Source: Amphritea sp. (lineage in GTDB: Bacteria > Pseudomonadota > Gammaproteobacteria > Pseudomonadales > Balneatricaceae). Taken from it: a stretch of 64,000 bases of DNA. Positions 9,049-18,509 of the stretch are shown piece by piece (positions within the stretch are counted from its first letter, which is position 1; each line of letters begins with the position of its first letter). The stretch is taken from contig NZ_JADGEW010000008.1 in assembly GCF_016744155.1 (NCBI RefSeq), positions 62,001-126,000 on the forward strand. The letters are read 5' to 3'. A program made the position numbers and the translations under genes. Below the pieces are notes generated by a model. The model was not told where the DNA came from. It ran no database searches and saw nothing but the letters and a program-made list of their open reading frames with translations.

Positions 9049-9947
9049 TGCCCTATTTCTTTCTGACGATGACTGTTCTGTTCTGGGCCGGTAACTTTGT
9101 GACTGCCCGCGGAATACACGCTGATTTTCCGCCATTGACGATGTCATTTATGCGTTGGGGGTTAGCGTTACTTATCATATTGCCTTTTGTGCTGCCACGT
9201 ATCTGGCGCAAGCGGGTGCTGATTAGGGCTAACTTGCCGATTCTAGTACTACTATCTGTGCTCGGAGTGGTCTGTTTTAACTCCTTTATCTATATGGGGG
9301 TGCAAACCACGCAGGCGACTAATGCGACGCTGATGCAGTCGGCAATACCGATACTTATTCTGGTAATAACATCATGGTTTCTGGGAGAAACGGTTGTTCG
9401 ACGGCAGTGGTTTGGTGTTTGTCTCTCGTTAACCGGTGTATTGATGCTGGTGGCCAAGGGCGATCCGCAGGTATTGCTGACACTCTCTTTTAATCGTGGT
9501 GACCTTTGGGTTTTGACCGCGGTGCTTTGCTGGTCCGCTTATTCAGTATTGCTTCGCTGGAAGCCTGCTGAGTTGGATGGTTTAACCTTTTTTGGTTTCA
9601 CTGTGATGATCGGAGTACTGGTGCTATTCCCGTTTATGCTGACGGAGGTTCTTGCCGGTGAACGGCCAGTGTGGAGTTCTTCTACTTTATCGGCTATTTT
9701 GTATATGGCAATTTGCCCTTCAATTCTTTCCTACCTTTTTTGGAATAGAGGTGTTGCTCAACTGGGGGCAGCTAAAGCCGGTCTGTTTATTCACCTGATG
9801 CCGCCGTTTGGTCTGATTCTGTCAGTTATCTTTCTTAATGAAACCGTTGAGCCTTTCCATTTTATAGGGATGGGGCTAATATTCAGCGGAATCTATCTGG
9901 CGATCATTACCGGTCGCAAACACAATGATAAAAAGGCACCTGCGTAA
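9048..9947 (+). CDS. EamA family (DMT superfamily) transporter
   Basis: 299 residues with about ten hydrophobic helices in two homologous halves. Typical EamA segments are 'FWAGNFVTARGI' and 'PPLTMSFMRWGLALLIILPF' in the first half, and 'GDLWVLTAVLCWSAYSVLLR' and 'AAKAGLFIHLMPPFGLILSVIFLNE' in the second. These are inner-membrane drug/metabolite exporters; the substrate cannot be told from sequence. The start overlaps the channel gene's stop by one base, so it is translated from the same mRNA. A functional link to K+ transport is not implied. Confidence 0.9.
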   Translation: MPYFFLTMTVLFWAGNFVTARGIHADFPPLTMSFMRWGLALLIILPFVLPRIWRKRVLIRANLPILVLLSVLGVVCFNSFIYMGVQTTQATNATLMQSAIPILILVITSWFLGETVVRRQWFGVCLSLTGVLMLVAKGDPQVLLTLSFNRGDLWVLTAVLCWSAYSVLLRWKPAELDGLTFFGFTVMIGVLVLFPFMLTEVLAGERPVWSSSTLSAILYMAICPSILSYLFWNRGVAQLGAAKAGLFIHLMPPFGLILSVIFLNETVEPFHFIGMGLIFSGIYLAIITGRKHNDKKAPA

Positions 9948-9992
9948 TACAGGTTGTGTACTGAGTGCCTTAAATTCTGCGAAGGAGTTTCT

Positions 9993-10847
9993 ATGCGAAC
10001 ACTGTTGGTTTCATTTTTTGCCCTGATTATCAGCTTTGGCATGTTAGTGCCTGATGCTGAAGCCAAACGTTTCGGTGGTGGTTTTAGTTTGGGTAAGTCT
10101 TTCAAGTCACCTAAGCGTGTTCAGCCTGCCGCTCCTTCAAAACAGCAGGCAGCCCCAGCCAGTGGAACAGCTAATAAGGCAGGTCAGCCGCGCCGTAGTG
10201 GTTTTGGTGGACTGATGGGAGGCTTGTTAGCCGGTGGTTTGTTAGGTGCACTTTTCTTAGGTGGTGCTTTTGACGGTATTCAGTTTATGGATATTCTACT
10301 CATTGGTCTGTTGATTTTTGTCGCGGTGAAAATTTTCGCTGGGATGAAGCGGGCTCAGCAACCGCAGTATGCGGGCCATCAACGCGAGCAACCAGAAACG
10401 GAACAACAGTCTGAGAGTGAAACATATCAGAATGTGCCGCCGGCAGCCGGTGCGGGTTTTGATTCTGAACCTTTGTCACTACCTGAGTGGTTTAATGAGG
10501 AAGCTTTCGTCGAGGGGGCCAAAGGACACTTTACTCACTTGCAACAAGCCTGGGACCGAAGTGACTGGGATGACATTCAAACCTACACTACGCCTGAGCT
10601 GTTAGAGACACTCAAGCAGGAGCGAGCTCAACAGACGGCAGACCAGAAGACAGAAGTTGTTTCTGTGATGGCTGAAATGGCTAACTTTATCGATAATGAT
10701 GATCATGTTATCGCTTCAGTTAACTTCTATGGCTGGCTTAAAGAAGATAGTGATGAAACCACAGAGTTTAGTGAGATCTGGCATCTGCGTCGCGAGATGA
10801 ACGGAGATGATTCTGATTGGGTTATTGTAGGAATTCAGCAGCCTTGA
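9993..10847 (+). CDS. Tim44-like domain membrane protein
   Basis: 284 residues from ATG 9993, preceded by GAAGGAG at the right distance. The N-terminus is a signal or anchor ('LLVSFFALIISFGMLVPDAEA'), followed by the 'RFGGGFSLGKS' start and a low-complexity Pro/Ala/Gln stretch usual in bacterial Tim44-like proteins. Two hydrophobic glycine-rich helices come next (about residues 70-90 and 95-112), then a soluble C-terminal Tim44/TimA-type domain (about 160-284, 'FVEGAKGHFTHLQQAWDRSDW'). In mitochondria this fold binds the import motor and membranes; the bacterial role is unclear. A bidirectional terminator follows. Confidence 0.88.
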   Translation: MRTLLVSFFALIISFGMLVPDAEAKRFGGGFSLGKSFKSPKRVQPAAPSKQQAAPASGTANKAGQPRRSGFGGLMGGLLAGGLLGALFLGGAFDGIQFMDILLIGLLIFVAVKIFAGMKRAQQPQYAGHQREQPETEQQSESETYQNVPPAAGAGFDSEPLSLPEWFNEEAFVEGAKGHFTHLQQAWDRSDWDDIQTYTTPELLETLKQERAQQTADQKTEVVSVMAEMANFIDNDDHVIASVNFYGWLKEDSDETTEFSEIWHLRREMNGDDSDWVIVGIQQP

Positions 10848-10865
10848 TTGCTGAAGTTTAGCTAT

Positions 10866-10896
10866 AAAAAAACGCAGCCATTGGCTGCGTTTTTTG
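10866..10896. terminator. Bidirectional intrinsic terminator
   Basis: An A-run, the stem CGCAGCC-ATT-GGCTGCG (10873-10889) and a T-run to 10896. It serves the Tim44-like gene on the plus strand and the convergent yaaA gene on the minus strand. Confidence 0.93.
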
Positions 10897-10919
10897 TTTA
10901 AGCGAACGGTTTTCTCTAA

Positions 10920-11693
10920 TTAAATCTCTTTACGGGTATATACCCAGGTATCTTCCTTAGAAAGGCTTTCGTCATATTGGTAGCCACCCAGATCAAAGTT
11001 TTTCAGCTGCTCAGCGTCGGTGATCTTGTTTTTAATAGCGTAGCGACACATCAGCCCGCGGGCTTTCTTGGCAAAGAAGCTAATGATTTTATATTGTCCA
11101 TTTTTCCAGTCCTTAAACACAGGGGTGACCATTCTGCCCTGGAGGTTTTTAGGCTTAACTGACTTAAAGTACTCATTTGATGCCAGGTTAACTAGTACTG
11201 GTTGTTCTTCTTCTGTCAAAGATAGGTTCAGGTCGTCGGTGACAATATCGCCCCAGAACGCGTAGAGATTCTGTCCGCGGCCGTTCGCTAGCTTGGTGCC
11301 CATCTCCAGCCGGTAAGGCTGCATCAGGTCCAGCGGCTTTAGTACGCCATACAGGCCTGACAGAATGCGCAGATGTTTCTGGGTGAAATCTAATTCGTCT
11401 TCGTTGAAATCTTGTGCATTAAGGCCGCTGTATACATCCCCGTTAAATGCCAGCACTGCCTGTTTGGCATTATCGCTGTTAAAGGGCTGCGACCAGCTTT
11501 CATAGCGGGCAACATTGAGTGCTGAAAGCTTATCGCTGAGTTTCATCAGCTCGGCTATATCCTGTACTGAATAGGTGCGCAGTTGTTGAATCAGCTGGCT
11601 GGAATGCTCCAGATGCTGTGGCTGTGTAAAGCGGCTAGTTGTGGCCGGAGTCTCATAGTCGAGATTTTTTGCAGGGGAGATAACTAGTAGCAT
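10920..11693 (-). CDS. yaaA: Peroxide stress protein YaaA
   Basis: 257 residues, the standard UPF0246/YaaA length. The diagnostic start 'MLLVISPAKNLDYE' is present, as are 'LAFNGDVYSGL', 'LRILSGLYGVLKPLDLMQPYRLEMGT', 'LVNLASNEYFKSV' and 'KARGLMCRYAI'. YaaA is a DNA-binding protein that lowers free iron and protects DNA during peroxide stress in E. coli. Single gene, convergent with the Tim44-like gene and sharing its terminator. Confidence 0.96.
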   Translation of the reverse strand: MLLVISPAKNLDYETPATTSRFTQPQHLEHSSQLIQQLRTYSVQDIAELMKLSDKLSALNVARYESWSQPFNSDNAKQAVLAFNGDVYSGLNAQDFNEDELDFTQKHLRILSGLYGVLKPLDLMQPYRLEMGTKLANGRGQNLYAFWGDIVTDDLNLSLTEEEQPVLVNLASNEYFKSVKPKNLQGRMVTPVFKDWKNGQYKIISFFAKKARGLMCRYAIKNKITDAEQLKNFDLGGYQYDESLSKEDTWVYTRKEI

Positions 11694-11735
11694 AGTTTTC
11701 TTGTGTCATTTTCGGATAATGATCTGATCCTAAAC

Positions 11736-11765
11736 TAAAAAGGCCAGCACTGGGAAGAGCTGACC
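11736..11765 (-). terminator. Intrinsic terminator after the DUF2789 gene
   Basis: On the minus strand GGTCAGC (11765-11759) pairs with GCTGGCC (11748-11742), including one G-U pair, and is followed by a T-run (complement of 11736-11741). It lies about 50 bp past the stop of the DUF2789 gene. Confidence 0.75.
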
Positions 11766-11815
11766 TGATTAGTTGTCGCTATCAGTGTGATAGTTCTGAG
11801 CTTTCTAGCTGTTTC

Positions 11816-12049
11816 TCAGGAGTGGAGCTGTACGTTAAGCTGGTCCACCACTTCACTCCAGTCCGAATCGTTGTCCAGGCTCTCTTTGATAAAATTGGCC
11901 TGGCTGGCCGTCCAGAATGTTGCCTCATCCAGCCTGATTTTTTGACTGAAAAGGGTATGGGTGCGGATAAACTGATCGATATATGAATCTTCGCCGGGCA
12001 GCCCTAGCTGCTCAAACAGGGTGTTCATAGTATGAACTGATCTGTCCAT
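11816..12049 (-). CDS. DUF2789 family protein
   Basis: 77 residues with the DUF2789 pattern 'HTMNTLFEQLGLP', 'FIRTHTLFSQKIRLDEATFWTASQANFIKE' and 'DSDWSEVVDQLN'. The start is strongly supported by GGAGG seven bases upstream. Function unknown; the family is common in marine and pseudomonad gammaproteobacteria. A minus-strand terminator follows it, and the small membrane protein gene 79 bp upstream may share its transcript. Confidence 0.92.
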   Translation of the reverse strand: MDRSVHTMNTLFEQLGLPGEDSYIDQFIRTHTLFSQKIRLDEATFWTASQANFIKESLDNDSDWSEVVDQLNVQLHS

Positions 12050-12127
12050 TGAAACCTCCGTTATTGACTGGCTGTCTTTACAGTCTTGGTCAGGACAGAG
12101 GCTTTGTCAAAGGCTGTAGTGATAAGC

Positions 12128-12430
12128 TTAATCGTTACTGTCTTGTTTGCGGACCAGCTTCTGCTTTTTATCCAACTTGATATAGATTGCCAGGGCGCAA
12201 AAAGTGCCTATAACGACCAGTATCGAAATAATGAGCGGGTCTGCGTTCTCATTACCAACCGCGCGGGTATACATCGCTGAGACCAGCATCCCGCCGACGA
12301 AACAGAGGGCGGTCATAATGATCCCACTGACAATCGTACCTGGCTGACGATCGGGTGCCCGTTTGAGCATAATAAACAGTGTTACCAGCAGTGAGCCGAG
12401 GACAATAAACGAAGGGAAAAGCGCTAACAT
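12128..12430 (-). CDS. Small membrane protein, unknown
   Basis: 100 residues with three hydrophobic helices ('LALFPSFIVLGSLLVTLFIML', 'GTIVSGIIMTALCFVGGMLVSAMY', 'PLIISILVVIGTFCALAIYI') and a basic cytoplasmic-type tail ('KLDKKQKLVRKQ'). The ATG at 12430 has AAGGA at the correct distance; an in-frame ATG six bases earlier would leave no spacing. I do not recognise the family. It lies upstream of the DUF2789 gene on the same strand. Confidence 0.72.
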   Translation of the reverse strand: MLALFPSFIVLGSLLVTLFIMLKRAPDRQPGTIVSGIIMTALCFVGGMLVSAMYTRAVGNENADPLIISILVVIGTFCALAIYIKLDKKQKLVRKQDSND

Positions 12431-12585
12431 AATCATTCCTTACATAAGAGATGGCTATTTGTACCACTGATCACTGTCTGAAAAAACCCTTCTAAGGGAT
12501 ACTCTATTGATTTCAGAGGCGATAACATCGATTTTCTTGTATTATAAGGCGCAATTTTAGTTAGCTTTCAGAAAAAGATAATCCG

Positions 12586-13869
12586 ATGACCAAGCAGACA
12601 GTTCTGACCGGTATAACAACCACCGGTACCCCACATATTGGTAACTACCTAGGTGCCATTAAGCCCGCAATAGAAGCCAGTCTGAACAGCAATAATGACA
12701 GTTTTTTCTTTCTGGCTGATTTCCATGCGTTGATTAAGTGTCATGATCCCGAGCGGGTGGCCAGCTCTACCCGGGAAATCGCGGCTACCTGGCTGGCGCT
12801 CGGTTTAGATACTGATAAGGCGACTTTTTACCGTCAGACCGATATACCTGAGATTACAGAGCTGACCTGGATTCTTACCTGTATGACCTCTAAAGGTCTG
12901 ATGAACCGTTCCCATGCGTATAAGGCGTCTGTTGATGCCAACCGTGAGGCGGGTCGACAGGATGACGATGACGTCACTATGGGATTATTTAGCTACCCTA
13001 TACTGATGGCGGCAGATATTCTGATGTTTAACGCCGATATTATTCCGGTAGGTAAAGATCAGATTCAGCATATCGAGATGGCACGGGATATTGCTGGTCG
13101 TTTTAATCACACCTATGGCACGCTGTTTAATCTACCTGAAGCTCAGGTAGATGAGCAGACGCAGCTTATTCCGGGTCTGGATGGACGGAAGATGTCTAAG
13201 AGCTATGATAATACGATTCCTTTGTTCTGCTCTTCAGATGAACTGTATAAGTTGATCAAGCAGGTTAAGACCGATGCTCTTGAGCCTGGCGAACCTAAAG
13301 ATGCAGACAACAGCACGATATTCCAGCTGTATGCTAATTTTGCCTCTGTTGCTGAGCAAGCACAGATGCGTACCCGGTTTGAGAATGGTATTGGTTGGGG
13401 TGATGCTAAGAAAGAGTTGTTTGAGTATCTGGACAGTTATCTTACTAAACCACGGGGTGAATATAATCGCCTGATGGGTGACCTCGGCTATGTTGAACAG
13501 CAACTTCATAAAGGTGCAGAGAAGGCCCGTCGTCACGCCTCACCATTCCTGGATAAAGCTCGTGTGGCTGTGGGTATCCGCCCATTAACCTGGCAGCCTG
13601 AAGCCGGTGCTCAGCAGGAAGCTAAGAAAGATAAAGAGCAGTCTGCTGAGCAGATTGCCCGGGCTGAAGAGGGTCGCCGTCGTGCTATCTTAATGCAACT
13701 AAAGCCGATGCTGGATCGGGTAAACAATGCAGAAGACAGTGCTGCAGAAGCTAAGTTGCTTGTTTCAGAGAAAGAGTCAGCGATCGAGTCTCTGAAGAAA
13801 AAAGCCAAACAGAAAGCTCAGAATGAACTGGATCTGTTACGCGAAGAGTTTGCTGGTTTATTAGGCTAA
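12586..13869 (+). CDS. trpS: Tryptophan-tRNA ligase, long form
   Basis: 427 residues. The class I synthetase signatures are 'TPHIGNYLG' (HIGH-type, residues 15-23) and 'GRKMSKSYDN' (KMSKS near 203-207); 'GLMNRSHAYKA' and 'DQIQHIEMARDIAGRFN' are typical TrpRS. The compact enzyme ends near residue 335 ('ASPFLDKARVAVG'). Here about 90 more residues follow: highly charged, Ala/Lys/Glu-rich and likely coiled-coil (about 345-427). Pseudomonads also have long TrpRS forms, so the tail is not unique. It charges tRNA-Trp in the cytoplasm. Single gene with its own leader. Confidence 0.95.
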   Translation: MTKQTVLTGITTTGTPHIGNYLGAIKPAIEASLNSNNDSFFFLADFHALIKCHDPERVASSTREIAATWLALGLDTDKATFYRQTDIPEITELTWILTCMTSKGLMNRSHAYKASVDANREAGRQDDDDVTMGLFSYPILMAADILMFNADIIPVGKDQIQHIEMARDIAGRFNHTYGTLFNLPEAQVDEQTQLIPGLDGRKMSKSYDNTIPLFCSSDELYKLIKQVKTDALEPGEPKDADNSTIFQLYANFASVAEQAQMRTRFENGIGWGDAKKELFEYLDSYLTKPRGEYNRLMGDLGYVEQQLHKGAEKARRHASPFLDKARVAVGIRPLTWQPEAGAQQEAKKDKEQSAEQIARAEEGRRRAILMQLKPMLDRVNNAEDSAAEAKLLVSEKESAIESLKKKAKQKAQNELDLLREEFAGLLG

Positions 13870-13915
13870 ACCTTAAAAAGTGAACCCTGATAGAAATTTT
13901 CAAGGAGGCTAGTTG

Positions 13916-14761
13916 ATGTTTACCACATTGATCTCAGTGTCAGAACTAAGCGACCTGTTACAGGAAAAAAGCTCTGCAACAGTGGTTTTGGACTGCCGAT
14001 CCTACCTAACCGCTCCTCATCAGGGGAAGCAGGTCTTCCTTGAAGGGCATATTCCAGGTGCTGGATATCTCCATTTGGAACATGATCTTTCAGCGCCTGT
14101 AACAACTGATTCCGGTCGTCATCCGCTGCCCAGTTTTACTCAGCTGGCAGAAAAAATCCGCGCCTGTGGTGTAAACAGTGATACTCAGGTTGTGGTTTAT
14201 GATGACTGCGGCGGAGCGATGGCTGCCAGAGCCTGGTGGTTGTTTCGGGTGTTAGGGCACTTTACAGTGGCAGTGTTGGATGGTGGTTATCCTGCCTGGA
14301 CTAACGCTAGTGGGGATGTTTCAGATCAGCTGCCTTCAGTATCTCCCGGGACATTTAGTGGCGAGCCTGATCTTTCAATGATATTGCCACTTGGGCAGGT
14401 TGCTGGCTTCACTTCTGACGGGTTATTGGTTGATGCCCGGTCCCCGGAACGCTATAGAGGTGAACAGGAACCAATCGATCCAGTAGCCGGGCATATTCCA
14501 GGTGCGGTTAACCGTCCACTACAGTTAAGCCTGACCGCAGATGGATGTTTTAAAAGCGTTGAAACTTTGCAGCAGGAGTGGCTTGGTTTTATCGAAGGTT
14601 ATGAATCAAACGAGGTAGCACACTATTGCGGCTCAGGCGTCACAGCATGTCATAACCTGTTGGCGATGGAGCATGCCGGGCTTAAGGGCGCAAAAGTTTA
14701 TCCTGGCTCCTGGAGTGAGTGGATTCGTGATCCACAGCGGCCGGTGGCAAACGATAAATAG
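13916..14761 (+). CDS. sseA: Two-domain sulfurtransferase (rhodanese/3-mercaptopyruvate type)
   Basis: 281 residues from ATG 13916, which has AAGGAGG seven bases upstream. Two rhodanese domains are visible. The N-terminal one is structural, with 'VLDCRSYL', 'GHIPGAGYLHLEHDLSAP' and 'VVVYDDCGGAMAARAWWLFRVLGH'. The C-terminal one is catalytic, with 'LVDARSPERYRGEQEPIDPVAGHIPGA' and the active loop 'YCGSGVTACH', whose CGSGVT motif is that of SseA-like 3-mercaptopyruvate sulfurtransferases. It moves sulfane sulfur to thiols or cyanide. The next gene (MmcQ/YjbR) is 58 bp downstream. Confidence 0.9.
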   Translation: MFTTLISVSELSDLLQEKSSATVVLDCRSYLTAPHQGKQVFLEGHIPGAGYLHLEHDLSAPVTTDSGRHPLPSFTQLAEKIRACGVNSDTQVVVYDDCGGAMAARAWWLFRVLGHFTVAVLDGGYPAWTNASGDVSDQLPSVSPGTFSGEPDLSMILPLGQVAGFTSDGLLVDARSPERYRGEQEPIDPVAGHIPGAVNRPLQLSLTADGCFKSVETLQQEWLGFIEGYESNEVAHYCGSGVTACHNLLAMEHAGLKGAKVYPGSWSEWIRDPQRPVANDK

Positions 14762-14819
14762 GCCCGGTCACAGGGGTGGTATTAGAGCAGATATCAGAGC
14801 TTATTAAAGGATATTATCT

Positions 14820-15200
14820 ATGGATTATCAGGCCGCCCGTACTTATATGCTAAGTCGTCAGGAAGCCTGGGAAGATTTCCCTTTTTATCCCGATGTCGCG
14901 GTGATGAAAGTTCGCAATAAGATGTTTGCCACGCTCTCTTCTGAAGCCGGGGTAGCCCGGATGAATCTCAAATGTAACCCTGATGAAGCGCAAATGCTGC
15001 GGGATATTTTCAGTGCCGTATCGCCGGGCTTTCATATGAATAAACGTCATTGGAATACTGTACTGCTTGATGGCAGTATTCCTGCAGGTGAACTGGAGCG
15101 TATGATCGATCGTTCCTATGGCCTGGTAGTAAAAGGGATGACCCGTAAGGAACGTCTGCCGCTGGAGCTCAAATATGGTAGCGATGTTCTGTATCGTTAA
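14820..15200 (+). CDS. MmcQ/YjbR family DNA-binding-fold protein
   Basis: 126 residues with the family marks 'KVRNKMFATLS', 'NLKCNPDEAQMLRDIFSAVSPGFHMNKRHWNTVLLDGSIP' and 'IDRSYGLVVKGMTRKERLPL'. These proteins have a CyaY-like fold and are annotated as DNA-binding from a structural comparison; the cellular role is unknown. An AAGGATATT ribosome-binding site precedes the ATG. It lies in the same direction as the sulfurtransferase gene and may share its mRNA. Confidence 0.92.
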   Translation: MDYQAARTYMLSRQEAWEDFPFYPDVAVMKVRNKMFATLSSEAGVARMNLKCNPDEAQMLRDIFSAVSPGFHMNKRHWNTVLLDGSIPAGELERMIDRSYGLVVKGMTRKERLPLELKYGSDVLYR

Positions 15201-15320
15201 ATAGCTTATAGATTGTGTAAATCAGCTCAATAAATAAAGCTAAGCTTACTTGTGAACAATCTCTTTATATACTGGGCTTATTCGCACCGCTCTAAGGCTT
15301 AATTTGATATGGAGTTCGTT

Positions 15321-16244
15321 ATGGCCCGCTTTCAATCGGGTGTTATCGCTGAAGCTAACACCGATGCACTTTTTATTACCCTGAATATCAATTCTAAAAC
15401 TGATTCGATAGTAAATCTTCGACAGGTGCTGTCAGGTATTCCTGCGACTGAATTGTCTTTCAGGCAGCGCTATCCTGAGGCCGATCTACATATCACGATT
15501 GCTATTGGTAGTGAGTTTTGGGACCGGTTAAATCCGGGCGCAAGGCCCTCGGAATTGGCCGCTTTTCCTGCGCTGAAAGATCAGGCTTTAGATGCGCCAC
15601 ATACTCCGGCGGATCTACTGCTGCATATCCGCTCAGAGCGACATGATCTGAATTATGAAGCGGCAGTGCTATTGCAAAGCCGGTTAGCGGAAAGTGTGAC
15701 TCTCATTGAGGAGGTTCATGGGTTTCGCTACCTAGATAGCCGGGATCTGACCGGTTTTGTGGATGGTACTGAGAACCCTCAGGGAGATCATCGTGCAGAA
15801 GTGGCTCTGGTAGGGGATAACGATCCAGTATTCAGTGGCGGTAGCTATTTGCATCTGCAGCGCTATGAACATGATCTGGAGGCTTGGAATCGAGTATCTG
15901 TGAAGCAGCAGGAAGATATACTAGGTCGTACCAAAGCGGATAATAGGGAATACGCCAGCGCAGATAAAGCTCCGTTTTCACATACCAAACGAACCTCGCT
16001 GAAAGATGCACAGGGTAAGTCTGTTGAGATTTTGAGGCACAGCATGCCCTACGGTAACCTGAGTCAAAGGGGGCTGTTATTTGCTTCTTACGCTCGCTCA
16101 CCCGTGCCCTTTACGCAGATGCTGGAGAGTATGATTTTGGGCGATGGGGCTGGAAACCATGATCATCTCTTACACTATAGCCAGGCGGTAACTGGGCAAG
16201 CATTTTTTGCGCCATCGATTGACTGGTTGGAGTCCCAGGCATAG
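15321..16244 (+). CDS. Dyp-type heme peroxidase
   Basis: 307 residues from the ATG at 15321, which has GGAG six bases upstream; an in-frame ATG at 15309 lacks a site. The Dyp hallmark GxxDG is in 'TGFVDGTENP' near residue 150, with the catalytic Asp. The proximal heme-ligand His is probably in 'ILRHSMPYGN', and the distal Arg region is 'GLLFASYARSP'. There is no Tat signal, so it is cytoplasmic or an encapsulin cargo; no encapsulin gene is in the window. Dyp peroxidases oxidise dyes and phenolics with H2O2. Confidence 0.93.
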   Translation: MARFQSGVIAEANTDALFITLNINSKTDSIVNLRQVLSGIPATELSFRQRYPEADLHITIAIGSEFWDRLNPGARPSELAAFPALKDQALDAPHTPADLLLHIRSERHDLNYEAAVLLQSRLAESVTLIEEVHGFRYLDSRDLTGFVDGTENPQGDHRAEVALVGDNDPVFSGGSYLHLQRYEHDLEAWNRVSVKQQEDILGRTKADNREYASADKAPFSHTKRTSLKDAQGKSVEILRHSMPYGNLSQRGLLFASYARSPVPFTQMLESMILGDGAGNHDHLLHYSQAVTGQAFFAPSIDWLESQA

Positions 16245-16505
16245 CTTTGTTTTGTCTATCGTTAAGAGGGCTACCCCAGTGGTCACATAAGCTTCAGTAA
16301 ACTGTCACTGGCTTGTAAAACACCTGTTCTAAGCTAAGCTTTAAGGAATATGCAAAATATTCTGGAGAATAGACTGCAGCAGTTTTGAGATGCTATTGCT
16401 CATCGTGAGAGGCTTCTCATCTAAGAGAGTTCATTCGAGATAGGTGATTAAAGGGAGAGACTGCTAAAAAGCAAAGTGACAAGATAATAAAAGCGGAGCC
16501 CGATT

Positions 16506-16703
16506 ATGCAAAACGAGGCGATTACTAAAACCATTGCAGTGTTAGGTGTAGATGGTGAAAACTTTGAAGTGGATGGTCATTTCAAAGGAGAAGAGCGCAA
16601 AGCGCGTTGGTATACGATACGTAAGTTGAGTGATGGACGGACCTTCGTCGATCACCTTTCTACTTTTCCTAGTCATGATGAAATTCGGAAAATGGTGTCT
16701 TAA
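16506..16703 (+). CDS. Small hypothetical protein
   Basis: 65 residues, no signal peptide or membrane segment. GGAG lies about ten bases before the ATG, and a strong terminator follows the stop, which supports a real gene. Visible features are 'VDGENFEVDGHFKGEERKARWYTIRKLSDGRTF', a likely small beta fold. I do not recognise the family. The 260 bp before it (16245-16505) hold its leader and nothing else identifiable. Confidence 0.6.
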   Translation: MQNEAITKTIAVLGVDGENFEVDGHFKGEERKARWYTIRKLSDGRTFVDHLSTFPSHDEIRKMVS

Positions 16704-16730
16704 CCCTTACTATCATTAGAGATTTTCAAT

Positions 16731-16759
16731 AAAAAAACCGGGCTTGGCCCGGTTTTTTT
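16731..16759. terminator. Bidirectional intrinsic terminator
   Basis: A-run, stem CCGGGC-TTG-GCCCGG (16738-16752), T-run. It separates the small hypothetical gene from the convergent cysK. Confidence 0.94.
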
Positions 16760-16784
16760 ATATTTTCAATATCGATTGGTCAAG

Positions 16785-17747
16785 TTACTGAACCAATTCG
16801 TTCTCAGTGAACATCCCATCAAACAGGGCCGTTGACAGATAGCGCTCACCTGAGTCAGGTAGAATAACAACGATCATTTTCTCTGCATTTTCAGGCAGGT
16901 CAGCTAATCGAACCGCTGCAGTGAGTGCTGCGCCACAAGAAATTCCTGCCAGAATGCCCTCTTTTAACATCAGCTGGCGAGCCATCTCTATCGAATCTTC
17001 GTTACTGACTTGCTCTACCTGATCGACAATGGACAGATCGAGGTTTTTAGGTACGAAGCCCGCACCGATACCCTGAATTTTATGGGGTGAGGGTTTAACG
17101 TCATCACCATTTAATGTCTGGCTGATAACAGGGGAAGCGGTAGGTTCTACAGCAACAGAGGTTATCGCTTTATGCTGTTTGATATAACGGGAGATACCAC
17201 TGATAGTACCGCCGGTACCTACGCCGGACACCAACATGTCGATCTGGCCATCGGTATCCTTCCATATTTCCGGACCGGTTGTCTGTTCATGTATTTGAGG
17301 GTTAGCCGGATTCTCAAATTGTTGTAACATCAGGTAGGTATCCGGGTCACTATCGACCAGCTCCTGAGCCTTATCGATGGCGCCTTTCATCCCTTTGGCT
17401 GGTTCTGTCAGGATAATCTCAGCCCCTAATACTTTCATCAACTTTCGTCGCTCGATGCTCATAGAGGATGGCATAGTAAGTGCCAGCTTATAGCCCCGTG
17501 ACGCGGTAACAAATGCTAGTGCGATACCGGTATTGCCCGAGGTCGGTTCTACCAGGGTCATGCCGGGTTGTAGAGAACCATCTTTTTCTGCAGCCCAAAT
17601 CATATTTGCGCCAATGCGGCATTTTACTGAGCCTGCCGGGTTGCGGCTTTCAAGTTTGGCGTAGATTTTTTTCCCCGGTGCAATTCGATTCAGGTGAACC
17701 AGCGGTGTTTCACCGATCGTCAGGGAGTTATCTTCAAATGTTTTCAT
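16785..17747 (-). CDS. cysK: Cysteine synthase A (O-acetylserine sulfhydrylase)
   Basis: 320 residues. PLP-binding Lys in '[11 protein letters not shown]' near residue 42, the substrate loop '[13 protein letters not shown]', the phosphate-binding loop '[17 protein letters not shown]', and the CysK-type C-terminus '[18 protein letters not shown]'. The enzyme joins sulfide and O-acetylserine to make cysteine, using the sulfide made by the pathway encoded at 45-53 kb. Its 280-bp upstream region (17748-18028) is AT-rich and could hold a CysB-type activator site, but I could not define one. Confidence 0.94.
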   Translation of the reverse strand: MKTFEDNSLTIGETPLVHLNRIAPGKKIYAKLESRNPAGSVKCRIGANMIWAAEKDGSLQPGMTLVEPTSGNTGIALAFVTASRGYKLALTMPSSMSIERRKLMKVLGAEIILTEPAKGMKGAIDKAQELVDSDPDTYLMLQQFENPANPQIHEQTTGPEIWKDTDGQIDMLVSGVGTGGTISGISRYIKQHKAITSVAVEPTASPVISQTLNGDDVKPSPHKIQGIGAGFVPKNLDLSIVDQVEQVSNEDSIEMARQLMLKEGILAGISCGAALTAAVRLADLPENAEKMIVVILPDSGERYLSTALFDGMFTENELVQ

Positions 17748-18028
17748 TAGGGTTCCTGTAACGATTTAATGACTGACCGGACATCTGTCTCCGGTACTGC
17801 TCAAAGGTAGATTGGATAGCTTAGCTTATTCCTTTGAGATATAAAAAATGTATTTTCTATAGTTAAACTGATAATGATTTAAGCCTAAACTCTTGAGTAT
17901 GGCAAGTCTGTATATAATCGTTATTGAGGCGGGGCGGTATGTAAGCCCTACTTTTTTATTGGCGGTTTAAATATTAGAGAATTCTGATATTGTAACGACT
18001 CTCTATAGTTTTGTAAGATGGTAATCAG

Positions 18029-18502
18029 ATGCGTTTGTTTATGACCTTGTTTGCTCCGCTTTTGGGCTGGCTCGCTTTCCAGCTGTTTCGCTTTCCGCTG
18101 TTTAAAAAATCTCAGATTAAACATCGGTTAGTGATGAAATTATTCCGTTATGCCGCCGATAATGGCAGTGTTCGGGCGCTCTCTGTATACGGCCACCTGT
18201 TACTTTTTCGTGGAGAGGGGGTGACGAATCGAATACAGGGTGTTATCTACATTGAGCTGGCCGCAGATAAAGGCGACAGTAAAGCGGCCTATCAGATGGG
18301 GAAGATCTTTGAAGAGGGGTATCAAAACTACCCTGTTAATCCAGATAAGGCGGTTAAGTATTACCGCAAATCGGCGGATAGCGGTCATATGTTAGCGATT
18401 AGGCGGCTGGTTGATGTCTATAATAATGGAGAGCTGGAGCAGGCTAAGTCTGGAGCAGACGCTGCATACTGGTTAAATAAGTTGGAAGAAGGTCATTTCT
18501 AA
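18029..18502 (+). CDS. Sel1-like repeat protein
   Basis: 157 residues. An N-terminal hydrophobic stretch ('LFMTLFAPLLGWLAFQLF') may anchor it in the inner membrane. Two to three Sel1/TPR-like repeats follow: 'VRALSVYGHLLLFRG...AADKGDSKAAYQMGKIFEEGY' and 'DKAVKYYRKSADSGHMLAIRRLVDVYNNG'. Such repeats bind partner proteins; the partner here is unknown. It lies alone between the divergent cysK and the convergent DUF4139 operon. Confidence 0.85.
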   Translation: MRLFMTLFAPLLGWLAFQLFRFPLFKKSQIKHRLVMKLFRYAADNGSVRALSVYGHLLLFRGEGVTNRIQGVIYIELAADKGDSKAAYQMGKIFEEGYQNYPVNPDKAVKYYRKSADSGHMLAIRRLVDVYNNGELEQAKSGADAAYWLNKLEEGHF

Positions 18503-18509
18503 TTGCTTG